Source of the DNA: Williamsia sp.
GTDB taxonomy: Bacteria > Bacteroidota > Bacteroidia > Chitinophagales > Chitinophagaceae
Reading direction: 5' to 3'
Assembly: GCA_015069695.1 (NCBI GenBank)
Contig: JADCRZ010000003.1
Location: forward strand, 264,037 to 328,036
DNA length: 64,000 bases
Shown here: one piece after another, positions 34,754 through 45,215 of the stretch
Numbering within the stretch: the stretch's first letter is position 1
Layout of the letters: every line of letters begins with the position of its first letter
Translations under genes and position numbers: made by a program
Notes under the pieces: model-generated
Seen by the model: the letters and a program-made list of their open reading frames with translations, nothing else
What the model was told of the DNA's origin: nothing
The model's database searches: none

Positions 34754-34762
34754 GTATTCCCA

Positions 34763-35518
34763 TCAGGACAGCTCTTCGAGAGCTGTATTCCAGATTTTCC
34801 AGCTTTCTTCTGCCTGTATTACCAGCATATCATAGCCATTCTGAATAGCAGCTCCCCTGCTTTCCCCCTTTTGTAAAAAGAGCGTTTTTTCAGGGTTGTA
34901 GGTGAGGTCGAACAAAAAATGCTGCGGTGTAAGCGCCTCGTAATTGAGCGCAGGTGCTTCATCAATGCGGGGGTACATGCCTGTGGGAGTTGTATTGATG
35001 ATTAGCAGGTGCGTGCGCAAAACTTCATCATCTACTTGATCATAGTGCAGATAGCCTGTACGCTGAGCCTTGTTGCGGCTCACATATTGGTAGGATATGC
35101 CGGCCTCTTCCAATACATAGGCCACTGCTTTGGCTGCTCCACCCGTACCAAGCACCAGGGCCTGCTTGTGCACAGGAAGCAGTTTTTTTTGCAGCGATTG
35201 CTTGAACCCTTCTACATCGGTATTGTAGCCAATCAATTGCTGGTCAACAATCTTTACACAATTACAGGCACCGATCTGCTTTACCACCTTGCTGGCTTTG
35301 TGCAGAAAAGGAATAATTTCCTGTTTGTAAGGAATGGTGATATTAAAGCCCTGGAGAGGAGGCTCATTTTTGATAAGATCCGATACTTGATCGATCGAAG
35401 AAAGCTCAAAGGCTTCGTACCGGCAATCCGGTATCTGCTCGCGCAAAAATTTTTCTCCAAAATACTTTTTTGAAAAAGAATGGCTGAGCGGGAACCCGAT
35501 AAGTCCAAACACCCTCAT
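34763..35518 (-). CDS. aroE: shikimate dehydrogenase
   Basis: A 251-residue NADP-dependent enzyme that reduces 3-dehydroshikimate in aromatic amino acid synthesis. The substrate-binding SHS is at 12-14, the catalytic lysine K65 lies in NITIPYK, LGTGGAAKAVAYVLE is the nucleotide-binding loop, and NTTPTGMYP and GYDMLVIQAEESWKIW complete the signature. Its ATG overlaps the TGA of the upstream comA-like gene in a four-base ATGA (35515-35518), which implies translational coupling. Confidence 0.95.
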   Translation of the reverse strand: MRVFGLIGFPLSHSFSKKYFGEKFLREQIPDCRYEAFELSSIDQVSDLIKNEPPLQGFNITIPYKQEIIPFLHKASKVVKQIGACNCVKIVDQQLIGYNTDVEGFKQSLQKKLLPVHKQALVLGTGGAAKAVAYVLEEAGISYQYVSRNKAQRTGYLHYDQVDDEVLRTHLLIINTTPTGMYPRIDEAPALNYEALTPQHFLFDLTYNPEKTLFLQKGESRGAAIQNGYDMLVIQAEESWKIWNTALEELS

Positions 35519-36288
35519 ATACTAAGCTCCTTGTTCAAAAACAGGTGGAATGTGTCGCCGCGAAGTCCGATACGCATAGCTTCCAGCGCAATGATTTCAG
35601 AAGGAGCAATATTTCCCAGGTTCACATTGCAGCCGATCAATTCTAAGAAGTAGAGCTGCTGTGCTTTTTGCGGCGCCTCCCAAATGATTTTTTCATGCGG
35701 CACCTGTGTAAGGATCTCCTGTACCAATCCTTCCCGCACTTCCCCGCTGCCGCGGTAAATGCCTGCATTTCCGGCTTCACGCGCTTCTGCAATCACATAG
35801 GAAGCACCTGCCTGCAGTTCCGCACTCATCAGCTCGATCCACTTGTAGGGCGGTATGATGTGGGTAATGTCTTTGCTTCCTACTTCGCTTAACACCGTTC
35901 CTACTTTCGACAGCATTTCTATGTGACGGCATTTCTCCGCGTGGGGGATAGAAACAGACCCATCGCTTACTTCTATGAATTCAATGCCGTATTGCTTGCA
36001 AACTTCGATATAATCAGGCAGCTGCTTTCTGATCAGAAAGGCCTCGAACAAGGTACCCCCGAAATAAACCGGCACGCCAAAAGAACGGTAAACTTCAAGC
36101 TTATCTTTTAAGTTAGGCGTCACAAAGGAAGTCCCGAAACCCAGCTTCACAAGGTCGACGTGCGGATGAGCAATGCTCATAAAATTCCGCGCATCTTCCA
36201 CACTCAATCCCTTGTCCATAACCATCGTAATGCCTACAGTTCGGGGTTTCGGATTTCTGGCAGGCATTTGTGACAGATGGAAGTTCAT
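35515..36288 (-). CDS. comA: phosphosulfolactate synthase (ComA family)
   Basis: A 257-residue TIM-barrel protein of the ComA family, which adds sulfite to phosphoenolpyruvate to give phosphosulfolactate. The sequence has the family's segments: VDLVKLGFGTSFV, VYFGGTLFEAFLIRKQ, GIEFIEVSDGSVSIP, ASYVIAEAREAGNAGIYR and GCNVNLGNIAPSEIIALEAMR. ComA is best known from coenzyme M synthesis in methanogens. In Bacteroidota, a role in sulfolactate, cysteate or sulfonolipid precursor supply is possible; that is inference. It overlaps aroE by four bases. An alternative ATG lies at 36267. Other com genes are not seen. Confidence 0.85.
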   Translation of the reverse strand: MNFHLSQMPARNPKPRTVGITMVMDKGLSVEDARNFMSIAHPHVDLVKLGFGTSFVTPNLKDKLEVYRSFGVPVYFGGTLFEAFLIRKQLPDYIEVCKQYGIEFIEVSDGSVSIPHAEKCRHIEMLSKVGTVLSEVGSKDITHIIPPYKWIELMSAELQAGASYVIAEAREAGNAGIYRGSGEVREGLVQEILTQVPHEKIIWEAPQKAQQLYFLELIGCNVNLGNIAPSEIIALEAMRIGLRGDTFHLFLNKELSI

Positions 36289-36383
36289 GCAAAAAAAATT
36301 TTTATCAGTTGGTTACTGTATGCAAAAGAAAGGCAAAAAAACCAAACTGTTCGCCAAACCCGCTGGTAAATGGGAGGCGCAAA

Positions 36384-37805
36384 CTAAAATAAACGTTTTC
36401 TTTTCAAACTGGCGATCAGGTCAACCACCTGGTTGTTTTGAAGAATAGAAGGATTTAAGGCAATGAATTTTTTTAATAAACGGGGCGAGGTGCAGATCGC
36501 TTCATGCAGCTGCTGCAGGCCTTCCTTTGATTTGCCCAATGCAAAGTAGATGGCGCTGAGATAATAGATAAACAGGGGTTTGCCTTCTGTTATCTTGAGC
36601 GCTGACTGGGCTTGCTGCATTGCATGTTCATACTGGGTAGCCCGGTACAAACAGCGGATCAACGCTTCCCAGCCTGCAATGCTCTTTGGCTTTGCCCTGA
36701 CGGCCTGCATGAAGTATTGTACAGCTTCTTTGTAGCTGCCCAGCTCCATCTTGCATTCGCCCATGACCAGGTTGTATTCAGGCTGCGCCCGATGGATCTG
36801 AAGCGCTGATTCAAGCTGCTTGATGGCCTTGACCCATTTCTGCTCGTTCCTGTACGTACAAGCCAGCTTGAAATACAATTTGCTATCATCCGGATTGAGA
36901 TGGGAAGCTTTCCGATAATAGAACCGGGCATAGCCCCAGTTCTTCAGCTTATCGTAACAATGACCGATGGCTTCATAAATCACGTCTTCCGGATGCGAAA
37001 GTTCCAGCACCTGCTTGAGCACTTCGATGGCATCCTTGTATTTTCTGAGCCGGATATAGGCATCACCCATATTCCGGTAAGCATAATCGAACTTTTCATC
37101 AATGGTGATAGCGTATGTATACGCATCAATGGCTTTTTCATAGAGTTTTAACCCCTGGTAAGCAGCGCCTAAATTAAACCAGGCCAGTTCATTGTAAGGA
37201 TGCTCATTGATGATGCTAGTATGCAGGGCGATGCTTTCTTCATTGCGCTTGGTAAAATCAGCCCAGAAGCAGATTTTGTACAAAGCTTCTTCGTTCACCG
37301 CATCTTGCTGCAGGATCAGGTAAAGACAGTCGAATACTTTGTCAAACCGCTCATAGTCATCATACACGTCTGCCAGTTCAAACAAGAGATCGATTTTCTC
37401 ATCACCATTGAACAGGGACAGGGCGTTTTCCAGGAGTTCTACAGCCTTTTCCTGTTCATCAAGGGCCAGGTAAACGTCTGTTTTCAGGATGTACAGGTTG
37501 ATGTTAAGGCTGTCGAGCAGCTCAGCTTGTTGCAAATAATCAAGGGCATCGTAATAATGACGGGTAACGATCAGCAGATCGGCCTTCTTTAATTTGAGAA
37601 CGGAGGAATAAGGATACTGCTCAATGGCCAGATCGGCTGCTTCCAAAGCGCGCGGAATATCTTCAGATTCATCGTAGTAGTCAATGACACGTTCAAAAGC
37701 ATCTTCGTCAAAGTAGGTGTGATGTTTACCGGCCTTTAAATATTTGTATTGCTGTAGTAACTCTTTTAATTCTTCTTTTCCTTGATCCGAAGGGTTTTCT
37801 GTCAT
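36384..37805 (-). CDS. tetratricopeptide-repeat protein
   Basis: A 473-residue soluble protein made almost wholly of TPR helices. Canonical units include AWFNLGAAYQGLKLYEKAIDAYTYAITID, YAYRNMGDAYIRLRKYKDAIEVLKQVLEL and KLYFKLACTYRNEQKWVKAIKQLESALQI, spread over about residues 40-440. There is no signal peptide or catalytic domain. Proteins of this shape are scaffolds; partners are unknown. It lies 95 bp upstream of comA on the same strand, so it may be read with comA-aroE. The region 37806-38020 before it is AT-rich and holds the divergent promoter area. Confidence 0.88.
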   Translation of the reverse strand: MTENPSDQGKEELKELLQQYKYLKAGKHHTYFDEDAFERVIDYYDESEDIPRALEAADLAIEQYPYSSVLKLKKADLLIVTRHYYDALDYLQQAELLDSLNINLYILKTDVYLALDEQEKAVELLENALSLFNGDEKIDLLFELADVYDDYERFDKVFDCLYLILQQDAVNEEALYKICFWADFTKRNEESIALHTSIINEHPYNELAWFNLGAAYQGLKLYEKAIDAYTYAITIDEKFDYAYRNMGDAYIRLRKYKDAIEVLKQVLELSHPEDVIYEAIGHCYDKLKNWGYARFYYRKASHLNPDDSKLYFKLACTYRNEQKWVKAIKQLESALQIHRAQPEYNLVMGECKMELGSYKEAVQYFMQAVRAKPKSIAGWEALIRCLYRATQYEHAMQQAQSALKITEGKPLFIYYLSAIYFALGKSKEGLQQLHEAICTSPRLLKKFIALNPSILQNNQVVDLIASLKRKRLF

Positions 37806-37985
37806 GAAAAATTAGTTTATGTAAGTTATTATTATTTCCCCCACAAAAAAAATTTTGCGCCTGCTTAATAAGAGAATGTGGAAAAGATGTACACTCTTTT
37901 TTTACTTCGCCCATCCTCTTATTTTCGCGCTTATCGAGCCGACGGGAGGTTTTCAAAAAATGTTAAAATATTTGGGAAATATTTG

Positions 37986-37993
37986 TATATTTG
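37986..37993 (+). promoter_or_regulatory. candidate -7 box for the small secreted protein at 38021
   Basis: TATATTTG, a full TAnnTTTG match, 27 bp before the ATG. TTTG occurs at 37971-37974, 11 bp upstream, within a run of ATTTG repeats. Confidence 0.4.
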
Positions 37994-38020
37994 TATGAAA
38001 TGTATCAGAATTTCCATAAG

Positions 38021-38377
38021 ATGAGTATGAAGGCATTGAAAATCACGGCTATATTCTTATTGACCGGCTTTACCTTTGCTGCACTCGGAAGCATCGGCGG
38101 AGGAACAAAGGCTAAATCAACAGGCTTGATCAGGGCTGAATTTCTGCCTGTAAAAACTTCCCGGGGTTTTACCATCAGAGGGGGATTGACCTACAAAGGC
38201 AGTCTGATCCTGAAAGAAGAAAGGACAAAATCTTTTGTGAACTATACATCCCTGGTAACATACGAACGCGGAAACTCAACTTTTCTGCTCCCGAACAAAT
38301 ACAAGCTTTCCCTCGCACCTTCCAGTAACAAAAATTGTTTACAGCTGGTCAATCTCAAGATCAAATTGAGCAAATAA
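38021..38377 (+). CDS. small secreted protein of unknown function
   Basis: A 118-residue protein with a signal-peptide-like N-terminus (MSMKALKITAIFLLTGFTFAALGS). The rest is basic and strand-rich (RAEFLPVKTSRGFTIRGGLTYKGSLILKEE, FLLPNKYKLSLAPSS), without a recognised domain. Starts at 38021 or 38027 are both possible; 38000 would put the hydrophobic stretch later. The stop is four bases from the stop of the convergent secreted protein. I do not recognise the family. The promoter box makes expression plausible. Confidence 0.6.
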   Translation: MSMKALKITAIFLLTGFTFAALGSIGGGTKAKSTGLIRAEFLPVKTSRGFTIRGGLTYKGSLILKEERTKSFVNYTSLVTYERGNSTFLLPNKYKLSLAPSSNKNCLQLVNLKIKLSK

Positions 38378-38381
38378 ATTT

Positions 38382-39053
38382 TTATTGACCGCCCATTCCC
38401 AATTTTTTGCTTTCTTCATAAGTTAACTCTCTATAACCGGTTTTCGGTATATCAAATCTCGAGGCAGGAACAGGCGCCAGCGAAATCTTATCTGCAGCGT
38501 AGTTGATCACCAGATTTCCTTGTTTCAATTCATATTCTAAAGGCAGCCCATTCAGGTTTTTAAACTGGTAATTGTATTCCAGGTTATCCGGAATGATTTC
38601 ACTCGTATAATAAACTGAAAAGCTGGAGCCATCCTTCAGATTGGCTGTTGCCTTTACACAATTATAGCCGGCAATTGTTTTGGTTTCACCGCTGTTGGTA
38701 AAGGTGATGCCCTCGTAGGATTTGTTCTTGTCCTTCCAATCGTCCGCCGTCATGCGGATCAGCAGTTTTTGTCCGCTGACCTCTTGCAGGATAACGGAAG
38801 AACTGTTCTTGGCATCGTGGATGGTTGTAAATGAAGCTAATGCACTCACCATTTCAGAGCGGCTCATCATGCCTTTTATATACACCGTGGTGGTAGCCCC
38901 GTCGAATATATCAGCCAGACGGGGTTCCTTTGTACCGGTCGTTACCTTTGTAGTATAAGTAACGGTAAGATCAGATACCTTTTTCTGTTGTGACCAGAGC
39001 AAAGAAAACGGTACCAGGAGTAAAATCAATAAAATATAGTTGGGCTTTTTCAT
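38382..39053 (-). CDS. secreted GLPGLI/DUF4412-like protein
   Basis: A 223-residue exported protein with a signal peptide (YILLILLLVPFSLLWSQ). The mature part is rich in beta strands: LTVTYTTKV, TTTVYIKGMMSRSEM, KLLIRMTADDW, TKTIAGYNCVKATANL, SVYYTSEIIPDN and GLPLEYELKQGNLVINYAA. The KTIAGYNCVKA and GLPLEYE segments resemble DUF4412/GLPGLI-type proteins with a LolA-like fold, common in Bacteroidota. It starts 74 bp after yidC on the same strand. A role in the envelope is likely; binding partners are unknown. Confidence 0.7.
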   Translation of the reverse strand: MKKPNYILLILLLVPFSLLWSQQKKVSDLTVTYTTKVTTGTKEPRLADIFDGATTTVYIKGMMSRSEMVSALASFTTIHDAKNSSSVILQEVSGQKLLIRMTADDWKDKNKSYEGITFTNSGETKTIAGYNCVKATANLKDGSSFSVYYTSEIIPDNLEYNYQFKNLNGLPLEYELKQGNLVINYAADKISLAPVPASRFDIPKTGYRELTYEESKKLGMGGQ

Positions 39054-39127
39054 TCCATTCTTTGCTTATACTTTATCAGACGTCCAATGCCTGCTGTAAA
39101 GTTGGTAGCACAACAGATAAATATCTG

Positions 39128-40951
39128 TTACTTCCCCTGGCTCTTTATTCTTTCCTGCTGCATCTTTTGCTGCGTCTCCTGCATTTGTTCGATCCGCTCC
39201 TGCCACTTGGATTTGGTTTTAGGCTTTTTGCGGTTTTCCTGTATATCAGCCAGGATCTTATCGTGGTTAATGATATAATTTTGAATTACATACTGCATAA
39301 TCAGCGTGATCACATTTGATACGGTATAATACCAGGTCAACGCAGAAGGAAGTTTGTTAAAGAAACCCAGCAGCATAACCGGAAATATATACGGCATATA
39401 TTTCATGGCAGGGTTGTTCTGGTCAGGCGCATTGCTCATGCCGTACAGGCTGATCAGAAAGCTGGTGGCAACGGCCAGAATGGTGAACAAGCTTACATGG
39501 CTTCCATAAAATGGAATGTTGAAACTCAGGTTTAAGATAGAATCGTAGACAGAAAGATCTTTCGACCACAGAAAATGCTGTCCGCGCAGTGCTATGTTGG
39601 AATTAAAGAAACTATACAATGAAAAGAAGATCGGTATCTGCAGGAGTGCCGGAATACAGCCACCCAACGGATTTACACCAGCCTCCCGGAAAAGTTTCAT
39701 TTGCTCCATCCCGTATGCTTGCTGATCATCACCGTACTTCTTTTTGAGTGTATCCATTTCAGGACGGAGGGCCTTCATTTTAGCACCGCTTAAGTAGCTC
39801 TTGTATACCAACGGAGAGGTTAATAATCTGATAAACAAGGTCAGCAAAAGAATTACAATGCCATAGCTGCTGATAAAGCTTTTAAAGAAATTGAAAACGG
39901 GCATGATAACATACACGTTGATCGGCCGGACAAAGGAATACATATCGCGACCCAGGTTCACGATGCGGTCCATCCCGGGGGCCTGCTTTTTCAGGATATA
40001 ATAATCATTCGGCCCGTAGTACAATTGCATCGCCACCTGGCTGTTGGTGCCGGCAGGGATTTTAGCATGGAGGTCTACTTCTACTTTGGCTATGAGGTTG
40101 GAAGTATCAGCTGTTTCTTTCGTCCAGTTTACCTCACCGGAGCTGAAATTGTTTTTCGCCAGCAGGATGGTATTAAAAAACTGCTGGGAAATAGCGACCC
40201 ATTGAACCGGATTTTCGAAATTATGTGCAGTCTTTGATGAGATGTAGTCGAATTTGCCATCTTCATAAAAACAGATGCTGGAGCCAAGCCGCTCATACGA
40301 AACATCCCTTTGCTTTTTCAGCGGTTGCGCCTGCCAATGAAGGTTCATTTTTTCCTGGCTGAAAAATTTATCGGCGCCATTGGTGACAACATCCCAGTCA
40401 ATCGCATAGTCGTCCGGACGAATCGTGTACCGGTGGACCAGCTGTTTACCGTTTGCCCCGTTGATCTGAAAGGAAATCACCTGCGTGCCGTCTCCGTTTT
40501 TAACCACCGGAGATGGTGCAAAATAAAGATCGGAAACCTGGGCTGCCTGGCCCGGATCTGTATTGATGGCATAGGATATCCTGTCATTGCCACCCACCAG
40601 GTTCACCTGGGTGCTGTCGTAAGACTGGTATTTTTTTAAGAACACTTGTTTGGGCTGCGCTCCCCTGTTGGTAAAAACAATGCGCATCAGGTTGTTCTCA
40701 ACAGTTACAAGTTCTTCAGAACCATGAAGCACTTTCTGGAATGGCGTGGTATCTTTTACAACAACTGTTTTTGCAGCAGAATCGCGTGCCGCATTGAATT
40801 GCTGGTTGTTCTTTGCATTTACCAGTGCAATAGAATCCTCCACATGCTTTCTTTGCACAGCCAATTCCTGGCTGTTCTTGGTAGAGAGGTACAGATAAAG
40901 AAAAAGCAGGACACCCAACAGCACAAAGCCAATAACGGTATTACGATCCAT
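39128..40951 (-). CDS. yidC: membrane protein insertase YidC
   Basis: A 607-residue inner-membrane insertase. The first helix (TVIGFVLLGVLLFLYLYL) is followed by a large periplasmic beta domain (about 60-355) and the conserved five-helix core from about 370, with LTSPLVYKSYLSGAKMKALRPEMD, GVNPLGGCIPALLQIPIFFSLY and the C-terminal basic tail. It inserts inner-membrane proteins alone or with Sec. An ATG at 40957 would add two residues. A perfect -7 box lies just upstream, so yidC need not rely on pyrG's promoter, although pyrG-yidC order is common in this phylum. Confidence 0.95.
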   Translation of the reverse strand: MDRNTVIGFVLLGVLLFLYLYLSTKNSQELAVQRKHVEDSIALVNAKNNQQFNAARDSAAKTVVVKDTTPFQKVLHGSEELVTVENNLMRIVFTNRGAQPKQVFLKKYQSYDSTQVNLVGGNDRISYAINTDPGQAAQVSDLYFAPSPVVKNGDGTQVISFQINGANGKQLVHRYTIRPDDYAIDWDVVTNGADKFFSQEKMNLHWQAQPLKKQRDVSYERLGSSICFYEDGKFDYISSKTAHNFENPVQWVAISQQFFNTILLAKNNFSSGEVNWTKETADTSNLIAKVEVDLHAKIPAGTNSQVAMQLYYGPNDYYILKKQAPGMDRIVNLGRDMYSFVRPINVYVIMPVFNFFKSFISSYGIVILLLTLFIRLLTSPLVYKSYLSGAKMKALRPEMDTLKKKYGDDQQAYGMEQMKLFREAGVNPLGGCIPALLQIPIFFSLYSFFNSNIALRGQHFLWSKDLSVYDSILNLSFNIPFYGSHVSLFTILAVATSFLISLYGMSNAPDQNNPAMKYMPYIFPVMLLGFFNKLPSALTWYYTVSNVITLIMQYVIQNYIINHDKILADIQENRKKPKTKSKWQERIEQMQETQQKMQQERIKSQGK

Positions 40952-40978
40952 TCCCATTAATTACAATTTTAAAGACCG

Positions 40979-40986
40979 CAAAGATA
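40979..40986 (-). promoter_or_regulatory. candidate -7 box for yidC
   Basis: Minus-strand TATCTTTG, a full TAnnTTTG match, 27 bp before the ATG at 40951. No TTTG at 18-20 bp. Confidence 0.45.
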
Positions 40987-41078
40987 GGTGGTTTGACAGG
41001 ATAATAGAGAAATGCATCTCTCCCTGCCGGAACAGACCGCTGTAAATAAACACATTTTATAGTGATAAGAGAGTTGAC

Positions 41079-43408
<2,330 letters not shown>

Positions 43409-44203
43409 TCAATTCGTTTCAATCTTCTTGTAACTTGTTGATATTCCTTTGATGAGCGAGGAGCTGAACCCCTGGTGTTCCATTTCGTTCAGGCCGGCTA
43501 TTGTGCATCCCTTGGGGGTCGTTACTTTATCGATCTCCTGCTCGGGGTGACTTCCTTTTTGTAACAGCAGTTCTGCTGCTCCCTTTACCGTTTGCGCAGC
43601 AATCAGGCTTGCTGTTACCGCATCAAAACCAATTTCAATTCCTCCCTGTATGTTTGCCCTGATATAACGCATCGCATACGCTGTTCCGCAGGCACCCAGC
43701 ACCGTAGCCGCATTCATCAGTTTTTCATCGATCTTTACCACTTTGCCAACCGTTGAAAACAAGTCATACACCCACTTTACATCAGCTTCCTGCGCGTTAA
43801 CATAGCTCAAACAAGTCATGCTTTCCCGGATGGCAATGGCAGTATTGGGCATGGAACGGAAAACCGGAATTTTGAATGGAATGATCTCTTCCATGTCTTT
43901 GATCGAGATACCTGTAACGACAGACACCAGCAGGTGCTGCTCGCTGAGCTGGTTCTTGATGCCTTCCAGCACTTCCTTGACCTGGAAGGGCTTCACAGCC
44001 AGGATCACAAGATTGCTTTTTTGCACAGCATAACTATTGTCCTTGCTGATTTCTACACCCTGTTGCTGCAGGTGCTCCAGGGTGGCTGTATTGCGTTTGG
44101 TAATGATGATTTCATCCGGTGCCGCAAACCGGCTGGCGAGCAGTCCTTCTGCAATTGCAGTTCCTAGGTTGCCGCCACCAATGATAGCTATCCGCTTGCC
44201 CAT
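43409..44203 (-). CDS. proC: pyrroline-5-carboxylate reductase
   Basis: A 264-residue NAD(P)H enzyme for the last step of proline synthesis. RIAIIGGGNLGTAIAEGLL binds the cofactor, VILAVKPFQVKEVL and FRSMPNTAIAIRESMT are conserved, and VTTPKGCTIAGLNEMEHQGFSSSLIKGI is the C-terminal signature. It starts 18 bp after hldD, which starts 10 bp after purL, so purL-hldD-proC probably form one transcript despite unrelated pathways. Confidence 0.95.
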   Translation of the reverse strand: MGKRIAIIGGGNLGTAIAEGLLASRFAAPDEIIITKRNTATLEHLQQQGVEISKDNSYAVQKSNLVILAVKPFQVKEVLEGIKNQLSEQHLLVSVVTGISIKDMEEIIPFKIPVFRSMPNTAIAIRESMTCLSYVNAQEADVKWVYDLFSTVGKVVKIDEKLMNAATVLGACGTAYAMRYIRANIQGGIEIGFDAVTASLIAAQTVKGAAELLLQKGSHPEQEIDKVTTPKGCTIAGLNEMEHQGFSSSLIKGISTSYKKIETN

Positions 44204-44221
44204 GTGAAAAAGATTAGGATG

Positions 44222-45205
44222 TTAATAGTAAGTTTTTTGCGCAAGATAGTTGCGTACATAATCATCGACGCCATCTTCCAGTGTATGGAATGGTTGCCTG
44301 TACCCCGCATCACGCAGCTTTTGCATGTCTGCTTCTGTAAAGTACTGGTACTTCTCCCGGATGTCGAGCGGCATATCGATGTACTCGATCTGGTCTTCCA
44401 GGTCCAGCGCGGAGAATGTGGCTTTCACCAGGTCTTTAAATGCCCGGGCAATGCCTGTTCCTACATTGTAAATACCTGAATCTGGCTGGTTTTGCATCAG
44501 CCAGAAACAAACCTGTACCACATCCTTTACATAGATAAAGTCACGCAGCTGTTCGCCGTCTTTGAAATCAGGCCGGTGACTTTTAAACAGCTTTACAAAG
44601 CCGGCCGATTGGATCTGGTTAAAAGCATGGAATATAACACTGGCCATCCGCGCCTTGTGGTACTCATTCGGACCGTATACGTTGAAAAACTTCAACCCGG
44701 CCCAGAACGGAGGCGCTGTTTCCTGGCTGATGGCCCATTTGTCGAATTCATTTTTGGAAACCCCATAGGGATTGAGTGGCTGAAGACGAAAGGAAAGCTG
44801 TTCTTTATCCTGATAACCTTGTTCACCCGAGCCGTACGTAGCCGCGGAAGAAGCATATACCAGGGGTATCTTTTGTCCGGTGCAGAAGGTCCAGACCTTT
44901 TGGGAAAAGTCCACATTGAGGTGCTGGTGAATGCTGTAGTCAAATTCTGTGGTATCTGTCCGGGCGCCTAAATGAAAGATGGCCTGTACAGAGCTGCCAT
45001 GTTCTGCCAGCCAGCTAAACAAATTCTCTCTTTCGACTTTGTCCCTGAACCTTTTTTGCGTGTAGTTGGGCTGTTTGTCGGTCCGGCTAAAATCATCTAC
45101 CAAGATCAGGTTATCAAATCCTTCCCCGTTTAAAAAACCGGTGAGAAAGCTCCCGATAAAACCGGCGGCCCCGGTCACAACAATGCGCCCTTCTTTGTTT
45201 AACAT
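44222..45205 (-). CDS. hldD: ADP-L-glycero-D-manno-heptose 6-epimerase
   Basis: A 327-residue extended short-chain dehydrogenase. IVVTGAAGFIGSFL binds NADP, the active-site Tyr and Lys are in NPYGVSKNEFDKWA, and FFNVYGPNEYHKARMASV is typical of HldD. The enzyme inverts C6 of ADP-heptose for the lipopolysaccharide inner core, which suggests heptose-containing LPS or glycoprotein glycans. No other heptose gene is in the window. It sits between purL and proC with short spacers. Confidence 0.92.
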   Translation of the reverse strand: MLNKEGRIVVTGAAGFIGSFLTGFLNGEGFDNLILVDDFSRTDKQPNYTQKRFRDKVERENLFSWLAEHGSSVQAIFHLGARTDTTEFDYSIHQHLNVDFSQKVWTFCTGQKIPLVYASSAATYGSGEQGYQDKEQLSFRLQPLNPYGVSKNEFDKWAISQETAPPFWAGLKFFNVYGPNEYHKARMASVIFHAFNQIQSAGFVKLFKSHRPDFKDGEQLRDFIYVKDVVQVCFWLMQNQPDSGIYNVGTGIARAFKDLVKATFSALDLEDQIEYIDMPLDIREKYQYFTEADMQKLRDAGYRQPFHTLEDGVDDYVRNYLAQKTYY

Positions 45206-45215
45206 GGCAGTGGTA

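Noticed and set aside
36289..36383. Plus-strand short frame rich in lysine between comA and the TPR gene
   Set aside because: It runs into the TPR coding region antisense and has no start context.
40981..41078. Short palindrome around ATGCAT between pyrG and yidC as a terminator
   Set aside because: The stem is only about five bases beyond the core, and no T-run follows on the minus strand.
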